From assembly GCA_026724425.1 (NCBI GenBank), contig JAIUCV010001088.1, forward strand, positions 121,794 to 185,793: a DNA stretch of 64,000 nt. Direction: 5' to 3'. This document shows, in pieces, positions 24,399 to 34,757 of this stretch; the first letter of the stretch is position 1, and each line of letters begins with the position of its first letter. The position numbers and the translations under genes were made by a program. The notes under the pieces are model-generated. The model was not told the origin of the DNA, did no database searches, and was given only the letters and a program-made list of their open reading frames with translations. This DNA comes from Erythrophleum ivorense (Eukaryota > Streptophyta > Magnoliopsida > Fabales > Fabaceae).

Positions 24399-25938
24399 TG
24401 TTGGAGATTGTGCCCTAAGCCAATCATAGTATTGCGAACATTATTTTTATTACGAAATAAGAGTTTTTTTTATTACATTATTATATTATTTGCATGTTTA
24501 TATATAATAATATTTATGGGAACAACGATGAATTAAGATTAGTATGATTTTGATTGATTAAGTGTTAATCATGTATGATGATATGAATCAAAATCATAGG
24601 CGTGTGTTAGAGAATAGGACGTTGGATAGATCCATCATGAGATAAGCTACATTGATTATGTCATAAGTTTATCTCATATATAACCGTGTCATTGATCCTT
24701 CGGACCTGAGATCACCATAGATTCCTACATGAAGGACACTGTACTTTGTCATAGTCTAATATCACTTTTGACCGGGTAATTATAAAGACTATGATCAGGT
24801 ATAATGGAATCCATGCAGAGGAAGATGAGTGGTCAAGATGGAATTTGTCTCTCTAATTAATAGAGAGATCTCTAGGCCCCTCGATGAGTGTGACTGAGAA
24901 ATGCATGGCCATGCTCAAATGGAAAGGTTTCCATCTTATATCAATCTGTTTGAAGATCGAGAAAGTTATGGTCGAGCAAGTTGAGAATGACATTTCCATG
25001 CCTCATACTCGATCTAAATATCGTGTGACAAAAGGGATATGATATGATTATAAGATAGGTTGCATCGGATCACCGATTCCGTATGATTTGGGTAGTCTCA
25101 ATATCTTGCTAGAGGCTGCTTGTGATTTGTGGGTCAAACAGTGTAGTTGGCCCATTGCCAACATCATATGGGCCTGCAGGGTCGCACAAAAAAAGTACCA
25201 ACTCGGGCTAAAATGTTCACATTCATTGAATCAGAAATGTGTCTAGATTTAATGAATATTTATGATGGAGGAATTATTTATATATATATATATATAATTA
25301 AATTCAAAATATTATATATATGTATATTATATTTGATATTATATATATGTATATATATATGAATTAATTTAAATTTGATTCTATTAGATAGATTTAAATT
25401 TAAACTAATCAAATAATTTAAATTTAATTATATCAGATAGATTTAAATTTAAACTAATTAGATAATTTAAATTAAACTCTAGATATTGTTAGTTTAAATT
25501 TAAACTATAAGATAGATTTGAATTTAAACTAATAGATATATTTAATTAATTTTGATTAATTAAATATATCTTAAACTCTAGTCTATAAATAAGGATTTCC
25601 ATATTAGAAAAGAAGAGCTAGAGTTGCCTCCGAAATCCTTAGAAAGAGGGACACCGCATGGACGTTGCACGGAACTGTACGAATTGTACGGAAATTGTAC
25701 GGACAGACTGCTAGCACACCGTTTGAGTTGCTGAACCCCGTTCGTGTGGATACCAGTAGAGGGAGCTGATTTGCGGTCAGTTCCTGTGATCCAAACAAAA
25801 GTAAACAATAAACTCAATCGACAGAAAAAAGGTAATTCTCTGAACCTATTCGTTTTAAGCGATTTTGACAGATCTTTGGTGGGAATTAGAATCAAAATTT
25901 TAAACGTTTTCACTGTGTGCCTCCCATAATTCCCAACA
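24399..25938 (+). mobile_element. Solo-LTR-like sequence, plus orientation (left arm of palindrome)
   Basis: The 1540-bp sequence begins TGTTGGAGATTGTGCCC and ends CCATAATTCCCAACA, so it has TG...CA ends with a short terminal inverted repeat. CTACG lies immediately on both sides (24394-24398 and 25939-25943), as expected of a 5-bp target-site duplication. A TATA-like ctataaataagg at about 25583-25594 sits where an LTR promoter would. No primer-binding site, gag or pol follows, so this is a solo LTR rather than a full element. The superfamily is not determined. Confidence 0.8.
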
Positions 25939-26229
25939 CTACGCTAACCCTTTTAGGTAGTTGGCCCTATTTCCTAAGATGAGCTAGAAGACTACAATGT
26001 TCTCTATAAATAATACAGCTGTGGTAGGTCATAATTGTTAGCAGTGCTTATACTGTTGACTACTCATCCTATTTATTGTACATATTCTAGTATTTATTTT
26101 TAGGAATTAGTTTAGGAATTTTATTTATAGCAAATTCCTAAACTATATAGTAAATTCATTTTAGAGAACATTGTAGTCTTCTAGCTCATCTTAGGAAATA
26201 AGGCCAACTACCTAAAAGGGTTAGCGTAG
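25939..26229. repeat. Centre of the palindrome: 68-bp inverted flanks around a 155-bp spacer
   Basis: Positions 25939-26006 (ctacgctaacccttttaggt and onward) are repeated inverted at 26162-26229. The symmetry of the two LTRs thus continues beyond their inner ends into flanking DNA. The spacer 26007-26161 is unique, AT-rich and shows no gene. Confidence 0.85.
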
Positions 26230-26831
26230 TGTTGGAAATTATGGGAGACACATAGCGAAAACGTTTAAAATTTTGATTCTAATTCCCACCAAAGATTCGT
26301 CAAAATCGCTTAAACCGAATAGGTTCAGAGAATTATCTTTTCTGTCGATTGAGTTTGTTGTTTACTTTTGTTTGGATCACAGAAACTGACCGCAAATCAG
26401 CTCCCTCTATTGGTATCCACACGAACGGGGTTCAGCAACCCAAACGGTGTGCTAGCAGTTTGTCCGTACAATCCGAACAATTCCGTGCGACGTCCGTGCA
26501 GTGTCCCTCTTTCTAAGGATTTCAGAGGCAACTCTAACTCTTCTTTTCTAATATGAAAATCCCTATTTATAAACTAGAGTTTTAGATATATTTAATTAAT
26601 TAAAATTAATTAAATATATCTATTAGTTTAAATTCAAATCTATCTTATAGTTTAAATTTAAACTAACAATATTTAGAGCTTAATTTAAATTATTTGATTA
26701 GTTTAAATTTAATTCTATTTAATAGAATTAAATTTAAATTATCTGATTAGTTTAAATTTAAATCTATCTAATAGAATCAAATTTAAATTAATTCATATAT
26801 ATATAAAAATATAATATCAAATATAATATAC

Positions 26832-26862
<31 letters not shown>

Positions 26863-27823
26863 CATTTAATTATTTATATATATATAAATAATTCCTCCAT
26901 CCTAAATATTCATTGAATCTAAACATATTTCTGATTCAATAAATGTGGACATTTTAGCCCGAGTTAGTCTGTTCTTGTGTGCGACCTTGCAGGCCCATAT
27001 GATGTTGGCAGTGGGCCAACTGCACTGTTTGACCCACAAATTACAAGCGGCTTCTAGTAAGACATTGTGACTACCCAAATCATATGGAATCGGTGATCCG
27101 ATGCAACCTATCTTATAATTCTATCATATTCCTTTTGTCACACGATATTTAGATCGAGTATGAGGCATGGAAATGTCATCCTCAACTTGCTTGATCATAA
27201 CTTTTTTGATCTTCGAGCAGACTGATATAAGATGGAACCCTTTTCATCTGAGCATGATCATGCATTTCTCAGTCACACTCATCGAGGGACCCAGAGATAT
27301 CTCTCTATTAATTAGAGGGACAAATTCCATCTTGACCACTCATCTTCCTCTGCATGGATTCTATTATACCTGATCATAGTCTTTATAATCACTCGGTCAA
27401 AGGTGACATTAGATTATGCCAAAGTACAGTGTCCTTCGTGTAGGAATCTATGGTGATCTCAGGTTCAAGGGATCAATAACATGGTTATATATGAGATAAA
27501 CTTATGACCTAATCCATGTAGCTTATCTCATAATGGGTCTATCCAGCGTCCTATTCTCTAACACACGCCTATGATTTTGATTCATATCATCATACATGAT
27601 TAACACTTAATTAATCAAAATCATATTAATCTTAATTCATCGTTATTCCCATAAGGATGATTGATTAGGGATATTTTGGATAATTCAAAAAATAATTTAT
27701 CCATGGATATTATTATATATAAGTATGCAAATAATATAATAATGTAATAAAAAGAAAACTCTTATTTCGTAATAAAAACAATGTTCGCAATACAATGATT
27801 GGCCTAGGGCACAATCTCCAACA
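26230..27823 (-). mobile_element. Second LTR-like copy, minus orientation (right arm of palindrome)
   Basis: This 1594-bp inverted copy of the sequence at 24399-25938 also has exact TG...CA ends on the minus strand. It differs by scattered substitutions and by 52 bases (27655-27706) absent from the other copy. Its inner flank is CGTAG (26225-26229) but its outer flank is ATAAG. It therefore lacks its own target-site duplication, unlike the left copy. Confidence 0.85.
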
Positions 27824-28312
27824 ATAAGAACATGCATTACAATTATAAATTAAACCAACCTTATACTAACAGTGAGTTTATTTAATTATATTCAACTTAA
27901 ATTATCTATTCTCTCTACATACAAGGAAAAAAAGTTAAAAAGTAGATTAAAATTGCTGGCCTTTATATGGTAACAGATCCATTGACTACGAATTTAACTC
28001 ATCTAATTTTCTTAAGTTGCCAATTTCAAAGAGAGAATGAGACATTACGTGTGAAAATTACATATAAAAAGTAAGATTCACTAATCAAATGTACGTACAT
28101 ATTACATCTATCTCTCTAGAGTATACCAATCCGCTAACTTCAAAAATTGTTGGACAGTAGAAAAGAAAGCAAAAGACGCTATAGACAAAGAAATGAAAGG
28201 GAAATAGTTTGTTTATTTTTGGTCCTCCATCACTAGTTATAATCCAGGGACCTTTCGGCTGTTTTAGAGGGTAATTAAAGAGAAAGCCAGGTGTTATTTA
28301 GATAGTGGAAAC
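27824..28312. other. Intergenic DNA
   Basis: I see nothing supporting a gene. The missing last exon of the pTAC14-like pseudogene was looked for here and not found. Confidence 0.5.
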
Positions 28313-28315
28313 TTA

Positions 28316-28637
28316 GGGCCTATTTGAAATTGTTTTTGTTTTAATGTTTTCAAAACATATGTTTTTAAGAACAAGTTTTTGAGAACAAAAAAATTAAAAA
28401 ATCTATTTGAATCATTATTTTGAAAAGTAATTGTTTTCTGTTTTTTACTTGATTCTGTAGAACAAAAATTACAAAACACTGAAAAAGTGTTCTGAGTTTT
28501 TTGTTTTTGAAAACAAAATTTTTGTTTTTTTATTTTACAAAACACTTCACTAAAAACACATTATCAAATGAATTTTTTTTGTTTTTTTGTTCTTGAAAAT
28601 AAAAAAATTATTTTACAGAATCAAATCAAACAGGCCC
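28316..28637. mobile_element. Tourist-like (PIF/Harbinger) MITE, 322 bp
   Basis: The left end is GGGCCTATTTGAAATTG and the reverse complement of the right end is GGGCCTGTTTGATTTG, typical Tourist-type terminal inverted repeats. TTA flanks both ends (28313-28315 and 28638-28640), the expected 3-bp duplication. The interior is a set of imperfect gttttcaaaac/ttgttttt palindromes with no coding capacity. Confidence 0.85.
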
Positions 28638-28640
28638 TTA

Positions 28641-29639
28641 TGTTTTCTGACAATGAAAGAAGGTACTTCTTAAGAAGAAGTAAAGATTCCTAGCATTGGA
28701 TTTCTAACCATGCATCTAGTATTGGCAAGCCATTTCAGCGTTGAACTTTTTTCTTTTTTCTAAGTGATTGGTTGTATACTCTTTTAGTGGAGTCATATTG
28801 ACGTTCAATTAAGTAAAGGTGAAGCTACATCTGATTATAAATTAAAAAATCAATCTCACCCAAAAAAATTATAAATATGAGTTTGAGGAATAAAACTCAA
28901 CAAAAAAATACTAGTTATAAAAATTTCAAATATAAAATGGATCATACTTAAATTTTTTTAATGCCTAACCCATCTTTGACCTGTTTTGGGCAAATATAGT
29001 TTATTACATTCATATTTTCACGTGCATTAGAGCAACCAAAAAAAAAATTAGAACAATATAAAAACATTTATATGCTTCAATTAAATCATGCACAGTAACT
29101 CGGACAAGGTGAAGTCAACAAAAACTACTCATAAGTCATAACATAACCAATTATGAAAGAGGTCCTGAAGTGAGGTTTCTTTTTATGTATATTTATGCAA
29201 TATTAGAAATATTATTGCATGTAATCTTGTACTAACTAGTATTTTAGGATATTGTATTTTTTTGAGTGCATGTTCATCCACTTAGTCTTTAGGTAATTTT
29301 ATACTTGAAATTATTATAACAACAAATATATCTACCCTTTTAACTTCCAAATAATTATTACATTGTATTTGAGAACTATACTATTAACATGCATCTTTTT
29401 CTTTTTATGATTTATTTGGGTAAATTTAAAAGGGGTCAAGCTAAGCTTGGGCCACAAACATAAAGAAAAGATTTAACCCCAACTTGAGCCCATTCTTAGT
29501 TTTTTTTGACAAACTTAATCCATGATCACGTCTTGGCCAATGCTTGAAGAAAATTTGGACTCTTTTGCTCAACCCAGTGCTGCGAAGCTTAATAATGTTA
29601 AAAGTAGATTAAGTGAATTCATAATAAATATGTAAATAT
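28641..29639. other. Intergenic AT-rich DNA
   Basis: I see no gene or defined element. Confidence 0.5.
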
Positions 29640-30020
29640 GGTAAGGGGAAAACATAAATATTTGCTTTAAATCATTTATAAATATTCTTTTTAATTTTGA
29701 AAATTAAAATGCTTTTCCATTATCACCTTTTAGAATTTAAACTCTTTTGTCTATTTTCTCATTTATCTGGTTAATATTATTAACATAATTGTTGCTTCAG
29801 TTTTGTTATTTGTTATTTTTAGACGAATAGGAACATGTCAAGTGATAAATGATAAAGTATAAAGTGACATTTCTAAAAACATAATTAAAGAAAAAGTGGA
29901 TAGATAGGTGTAAATTTTGAATAATAATAGATGACAAAAATATTTTTAATTTTTAAAATTAAGGAAAGTGTTTATAAAATAACTCAAAATTGAAGGAAAA
30001 AAATTTGCATTTTTCTATAT
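29640..30020. mobile_element. Probable foldback MITE, ~380 bp
   Basis: The left half (gctttaaatcatttataaa, ttttaattttgaaaattaaa, tagaatttaaactctttt) pairs with the right half read inverted (tgagttattttataaac, cttaattttaaaaattaaa, caaaatttacaccta). The ends and target-site duplication are not clear. No coding capacity was seen. Confidence 0.5.
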
Positions 30021-30303
30021 ATTAAATGTCTTACCAAAAAATATACTTGACATATTTATATTTAAATATTATATTTGATTTGATCAACTTATTTTTCAAA
30101 TAAAAAAATATAAGCAATACAGGAAAAATAAAACCTAGATAGTTTGTGTAACTATGGAAAATAATTTGGAACACTATGATTGTAATGATACAAGATCCCA
30201 AAACTTGTAGTTATTGTTGTCTAAGGATCCTTAAAACTTCACTATAAACCTCTCAATACCTCCCTTCACGACTAACCAGAGACAACATATTATAAGAGTA
30301 TTC

Positions 30304-33300
30304 TTTTTTTTTTTTAATTTTATTTCAAAACATAAAGCAACCACATCCATTATAATTAGATTGGCAAAAGGATATGGGAAGTTGGAAAAGGAGTTCCATA
30401 CATAGTACAAACTGTTCTCAATATGTTGAAGGACTTGAAGGCACTCTTTAGTTTGGTGATATCATAGCTTTATACATCTTTGACCAATTGCTTATTATCA
30501 CCATACCATGTAGGACACCTATTTATGTTAAGAAAAATAATGAATATATTCTACTCATTTGTATTTCCAAACCCTTTAATTTGCATTATCCAGTACAATA
30601 CCTCCCTTATTGCAAAAGTAAGAGCTTTGTTCCCCTTTATCTTCCTATTCCAGCGCTTCTTAATTGATGATAGAACTAAGGAGTTTAAGAGGATGACTAG
30701 CTATATTTCCTTCTGCTTTGTCTATCAAACTTTTATAATCCAGACTATTATTGTCCACCCTTCTGTAACCTGATTCATCACTGAGCCCTTTGGAGTGTGG
30801 TCTTTAAAAGCCTTTGATTCACCGTGCTACTGAGCTAATTCATTTATTTGCAGTTTCCCATGTACACTTCTAAGAAGATTTGCTGGGTTTGGCTACATCC
30901 CTTGATGAATCACAGTATTCCTTGCTGTCTAAATGTTATGCAAAATAGTTAGAATGATCCTAGTTCTCTCTTTCCATAATGGAGCATTACTTCCTAATAG
31001 CCATTTTTGTAGCCAATCACTAATTTTTGTTCATGCCTCATTAATTAATTGAGATTTAGAGATAAGCTAAACCATATAGTTCTAGTAAAATGGCAGGAGA
31101 TGAAAAGGTGATCCATTATCTTAGGGACTTTACTACATAGGAGGACACAATCCTATTGAATTTGCAAAGATGATGATCTGCTTTCCATTAAATAGAAATC
31201 ACCTCAAAGTCTTGGTAGGTGCTATATAGTTATTCGTCTAGCTTCATTTCTTTGTTAGCTTGCATGGTGAAAGATTGGTGATAAAACTATGCCACCTTAA
31301 GGTAAATATGTTATTTAAAGGATCTACAACCAATGTGCCTTGCTTTTTTGGTATTGAGCAAAGGAAAGCAAATGACCATACAATACTATCTACATTATCT
31401 AACAAAGATGGAAAAAGTTGCTAACTAACACTATTAAGATCATTACATTTAATAAGTAACCCTAGTCTTTCATTTTTTAACCTTGGTTTCTCCTTAAATT
31501 TATTCTATTATCTAAGCAATGAAAATGAAAAGGTAAATTCTGATGGTAGAGATGACCATTGGGCTATGTGAGCTTCAAACCATAAGTGCTTGATATTCTT
31601 GACCTTCTTATCTCTTTGATATATTAAAATTGCTTCAAGGAAATTGTCATGGTAGTGAGTGGTGAAGCATTTATTGCTTTGCTTCCATCATGTCTTCTTC
31701 CTTTTCTTGAAAGGTATCATTAACTATATCAACTTCCTATATAGGAACATTTAGGTATAGGATAAAATTGAGTATTTTCTAGTTGTTAGGGGGGTAAAAT
31801 TCATCTTTGTGTATTTGATTTGGAGCAATTATTTTCAATTTGAGAACAAATAGTATTATGGGTGGGTGAACAACGTTGACTGAACTCTAAATGGGGACCA
31901 TCTTGAGAGGGATCACACTAAGATGGATTAAAGGAAAAAAAGAGTGAGCCTAGTGGGTCATGCATATCTACACTTAATACAATATCTTCCAATGGTTCAG
32001 TATTGTTGTCAAGTTCAAAAAGGGATGACTTATACTAGGAGGAGTTTAGGTTAATGGAAAAAGGGGCATATAAGGTTTCTGTTAAGCTATAGTAATTCAA
32101 TAACACAATTTCAATCACATCCTGAAGCAAGAAAGGGGATATGTCATTGAGCGGGAGTTAGTGAGGTGTGGTAGCATTTGTCTTGTCCAAGGCCATAATG
32201 AGCTCATCTATCTATATATGTTTAGGCTATTATTTACCTTGTCCCTTGTTGTCAACTCATTTGATTGCATGGGCTCCCAAAAAGAGTTTAAATACACATT
32301 TGATGAAAAAAAGTCATCTAATACTTGAATCATATTCGAGTAGCGTTGTACCTCTCAGGGTGTTGCATCTTCATCTCTAGTTTAAGCTCATACACTTTGT
32401 ACTTACCATTATTAAGTTTTTGGAACTAATAGACTTTAGTGGTACTATGTGTTTGCTTCTTCCTTAACCAAGCTTGCCATTCATCCTCTTGTACTAAATG
32501 ATCGAAGTTAACTTCAAAATCTAGATTAAACCTCTCCTTAGTTCTTTGTTTTAGCTTGTTAAGAACTTCATCCATTTCCTCTACTTTAAAGGGACAATCT
32601 CTATCAATGTGTCCAACCATATAGCATGTACTACACCTTCTATATATTTGTCCATACTTGCATTCAACCTATGTATAAGTACCATTGTTTAGGAAAAGTT
32701 TAATGTTGAGGAGAAGAGGCAAGTTAATTCATACCCTTGTTTTCATGAAATTGATGCCTTTCATACTGATTGCTACTCCATCTTATATAGTAATATCTCT
32801 TCCTATATTTCTAATTAGTTTAGCCATTTCATCTATATGACACTCTATTAGAAGTCCCCAAAATTGGATTTAGACCTAAATGCTTAAGATAGTGATGTCT
32901 TTTATGATGACATTTGGCCTCTAGAGGTCCATAATGATCAGAATATTTTGTAAGTCCTAAGGACCATTAGAGAATACATAATGCAAGCCATTGGCATCCT
33001 AGAACTGAAGTAGAAAAAAGTTCTTCTCTTTGCTTAGAACACAAAACCTAACTCTTTATTCTAAGCATTATTAAAGGCAAGAGTAAGGTGGTGAAGTGGA
33101 AAGTGCTTGGTAACCACTATAATAGCAATAAAACATGAGCTCTACTACAACCAATGATGGTGAAATGGCTACGAGTTAAAAGACAACATTGGTCCACAAT
33201 AAGGTAAATGAGATGTATGAGCTTGTAAGCTAAAAGACATTATGGTGAAAATGATAGAAAGGAGAGCAACAAAATATAGAAAAGGAAAATAGAGATACTT

Positions 33301-33766
33301 CTAGTGAAAAGGACGAGGAAAGAGCAAAACAAAGGAACAATAAAGGCTAAGAAACATTTGGACCAACTAACAAGAGAAAAAAAAGAAAAGGTATAGAGAT
33401 GCTAGCGATGTGTCAGATTATACTTATAAAGTATTGTGGTTGGAGCAAAAGTGATTACTACTCATATTGTGAAAGAAAAACCTACTTATGAACGTTACAT
33501 ATCCATGTAGGAAATAGTGTTCATCATTATGAAATCTGACTAGTAGATTGCATGAGGTAGAAATGTTTTAGAGAGATTTACCATACAAGTATTAAATGCA
33601 CAACAAAGAAAAAGAGCCAAAGACTATGTAAGCATGGAAAAGCAATGATAAAAACAAGTGTTTCCAAAGATGGTTAAACCCACTTCATTCAAGTTAGAGA
33701 GAAGTGAGAAAGTTTCTCACTAGACAGTTCACACATGAAATTTAAACATGCACTCGGTTGTTATCC
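30304..33766 (-). mobile_element. Decayed LINE (non-LTR retrotransposon), internally deleted
   Basis: An 11-bp direct repeat TAAGAGTATTC flanks the element (30293-30303 and 33767-33777). The left end carries a T run, which is a poly(A) tail on the minus strand, so the element reads right to left. An ORF1 relic at about 32430-32880 shows a DUF4283-like stretch ending in a CCHC zinc knuckle (CSTCYMVGHIDRDC), followed by KVEEMDEVLNKL. A relic of the reverse-transcriptase zinc-binding region (KIMDHLFISCHFTRTIWF) is read near 31060-31130. Stops interrupt all frames. At 3.46 kb it is much shorter than a usual 5-6 kb plant LINE. I could not recognise the endonuclease or the reverse-transcriptase core, so they appear largely deleted or too decayed. 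Confidence 0.82.
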
Positions 33767-33777
33767 TAAGAGTATTC

Positions 33778-34550
33778 AAAAAGTTACATAAATTGTTAAT
33801 TTATATAGATTCAAATAGTTAAGATTTGTTGTACACTAATCTTACATGTATATATATTTCATCAATTTTCTTTTTTATTTTAAAACAATGAAGGGAAAAG
33901 GCATAAATTTTTAGAATGAGGTTGAGAGATAAGAAAGAAGTTCCAGAGAAACAAGCCTCTTAAAATTTAAGCTTAAAAAAGATGTTATTTGAGTCAATAA
34001 TTAGTTATGTCAATAAAATATCAATAAAAATTTAACTATAGAATTACAATAAAAAAATTTTAAATTATAAAATTTAAATTAAAAAAATATATAAAGGTGT
34101 TGAAAAGAAGAATACTAATTTAGTGTAATAAATAACAATAATTCCAATCCCGTGAAATCTCAAAAATACTTTGTTTTGAAAAAAAAATACTTTTATGAAT
34201 GTGCAGGAAGGGGCTGTTTGGATTCTTTGCTCTTCAAGGGAGCTGCAAGCCTAAACCTTCCAACTCTTTTATTATTTATTATTTATTTTTTGTGTCAATC
34301 TCCGCTATTTTTTAATATATTTTTATTTTAAAAAGATAAAAAAATAAAATAGAGATAATCGAGCAACTTTCACCAAATAGACACGAATATATCTTGTGGA
34401 AATTGATCTGCAGGGTCAGATACGCAGAATCCAAGCGCCACGGAATGTTTTGTATGAAAAACGCGGTTTAATGGTGCGGATTTTCTTTTCCAGCCATGTG
34501 AAGAATATCCTTCACACAATATAGTGTGTCCCAACGCTTCCTGTCCAATT
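33778..34550. other. Intergenic DNA and distal promoter of the MOSC gene
   Basis: I see nothing that supports a gene. GC content rises after about 34380 toward the MOSC gene promoter. Confidence 0.5.
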
Positions 34551-34610
34551 CTGGTCGTTCCAATTCACATAATTCCAATTATGGTCGTCCCAAGTCACGT
34601 AATTCCAGAA
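34551..34610 (+). repeat. Two 30-bp tandem repeats in the MOSC gene promoter
   Basis: Unit 1 (34551-34580) and unit 2 (34581-34610) share the pattern ..tggtcgt.ccaa.tcac.taattcca.. The second unit carries the ACGT core (gtcacgtaa). They lie about 150-200 bases upstream of the start codon and could be a duplicated cis element. Confidence 0.75.
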
Positions 34611-34657
34611 CTTACTTGTTTTACTTTTTCTTTTCCTATCAAAATGGTCTCTCCCTT

Positions 34658-34660
<3 letters not shown>

Positions 34661-34693
<33 letters not shown>
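34661..34693 (+). repeat. (TA)n microsatellite just upstream of the MOSC gene start
   Basis: About sixteen TA repeats end some 65 bases before the ATG at 34758. The tract may itself serve as the TATA region. Its length is probably polymorphic. Confidence 0.9.
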
Positions 34694-34696
<3 letters not shown>

Positions 34697-34757
34697 GTAA
34701 CAAGAGATTGCCCTCTATTGTTCTATCACAGTGGAAGGAAACAAAGAGAGTGAGAGA

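Noticed and set aside
25939..25960. Search for a primer-binding site and gag-pol just after the left LTR
   Set aside because: The sequence after the CA end is CTACGCTAACCC, which resembles a target-site duplication and flank. It does not match a tRNA-type primer-binding site.
25604..26556. Matching ~62-64 codon open frames in both palindrome arms (MFGSQ(E/K)LTANQLPLLV...)
   Set aside because: They match because the arms are copies of one LTR. They run antisense to the LTR promoter, and the peptide is not recognised.
30480..30773. 97-codon plus-strand open frame
   Set aside because: It lies within and antisense to the decayed LINE and has no recognisable product.
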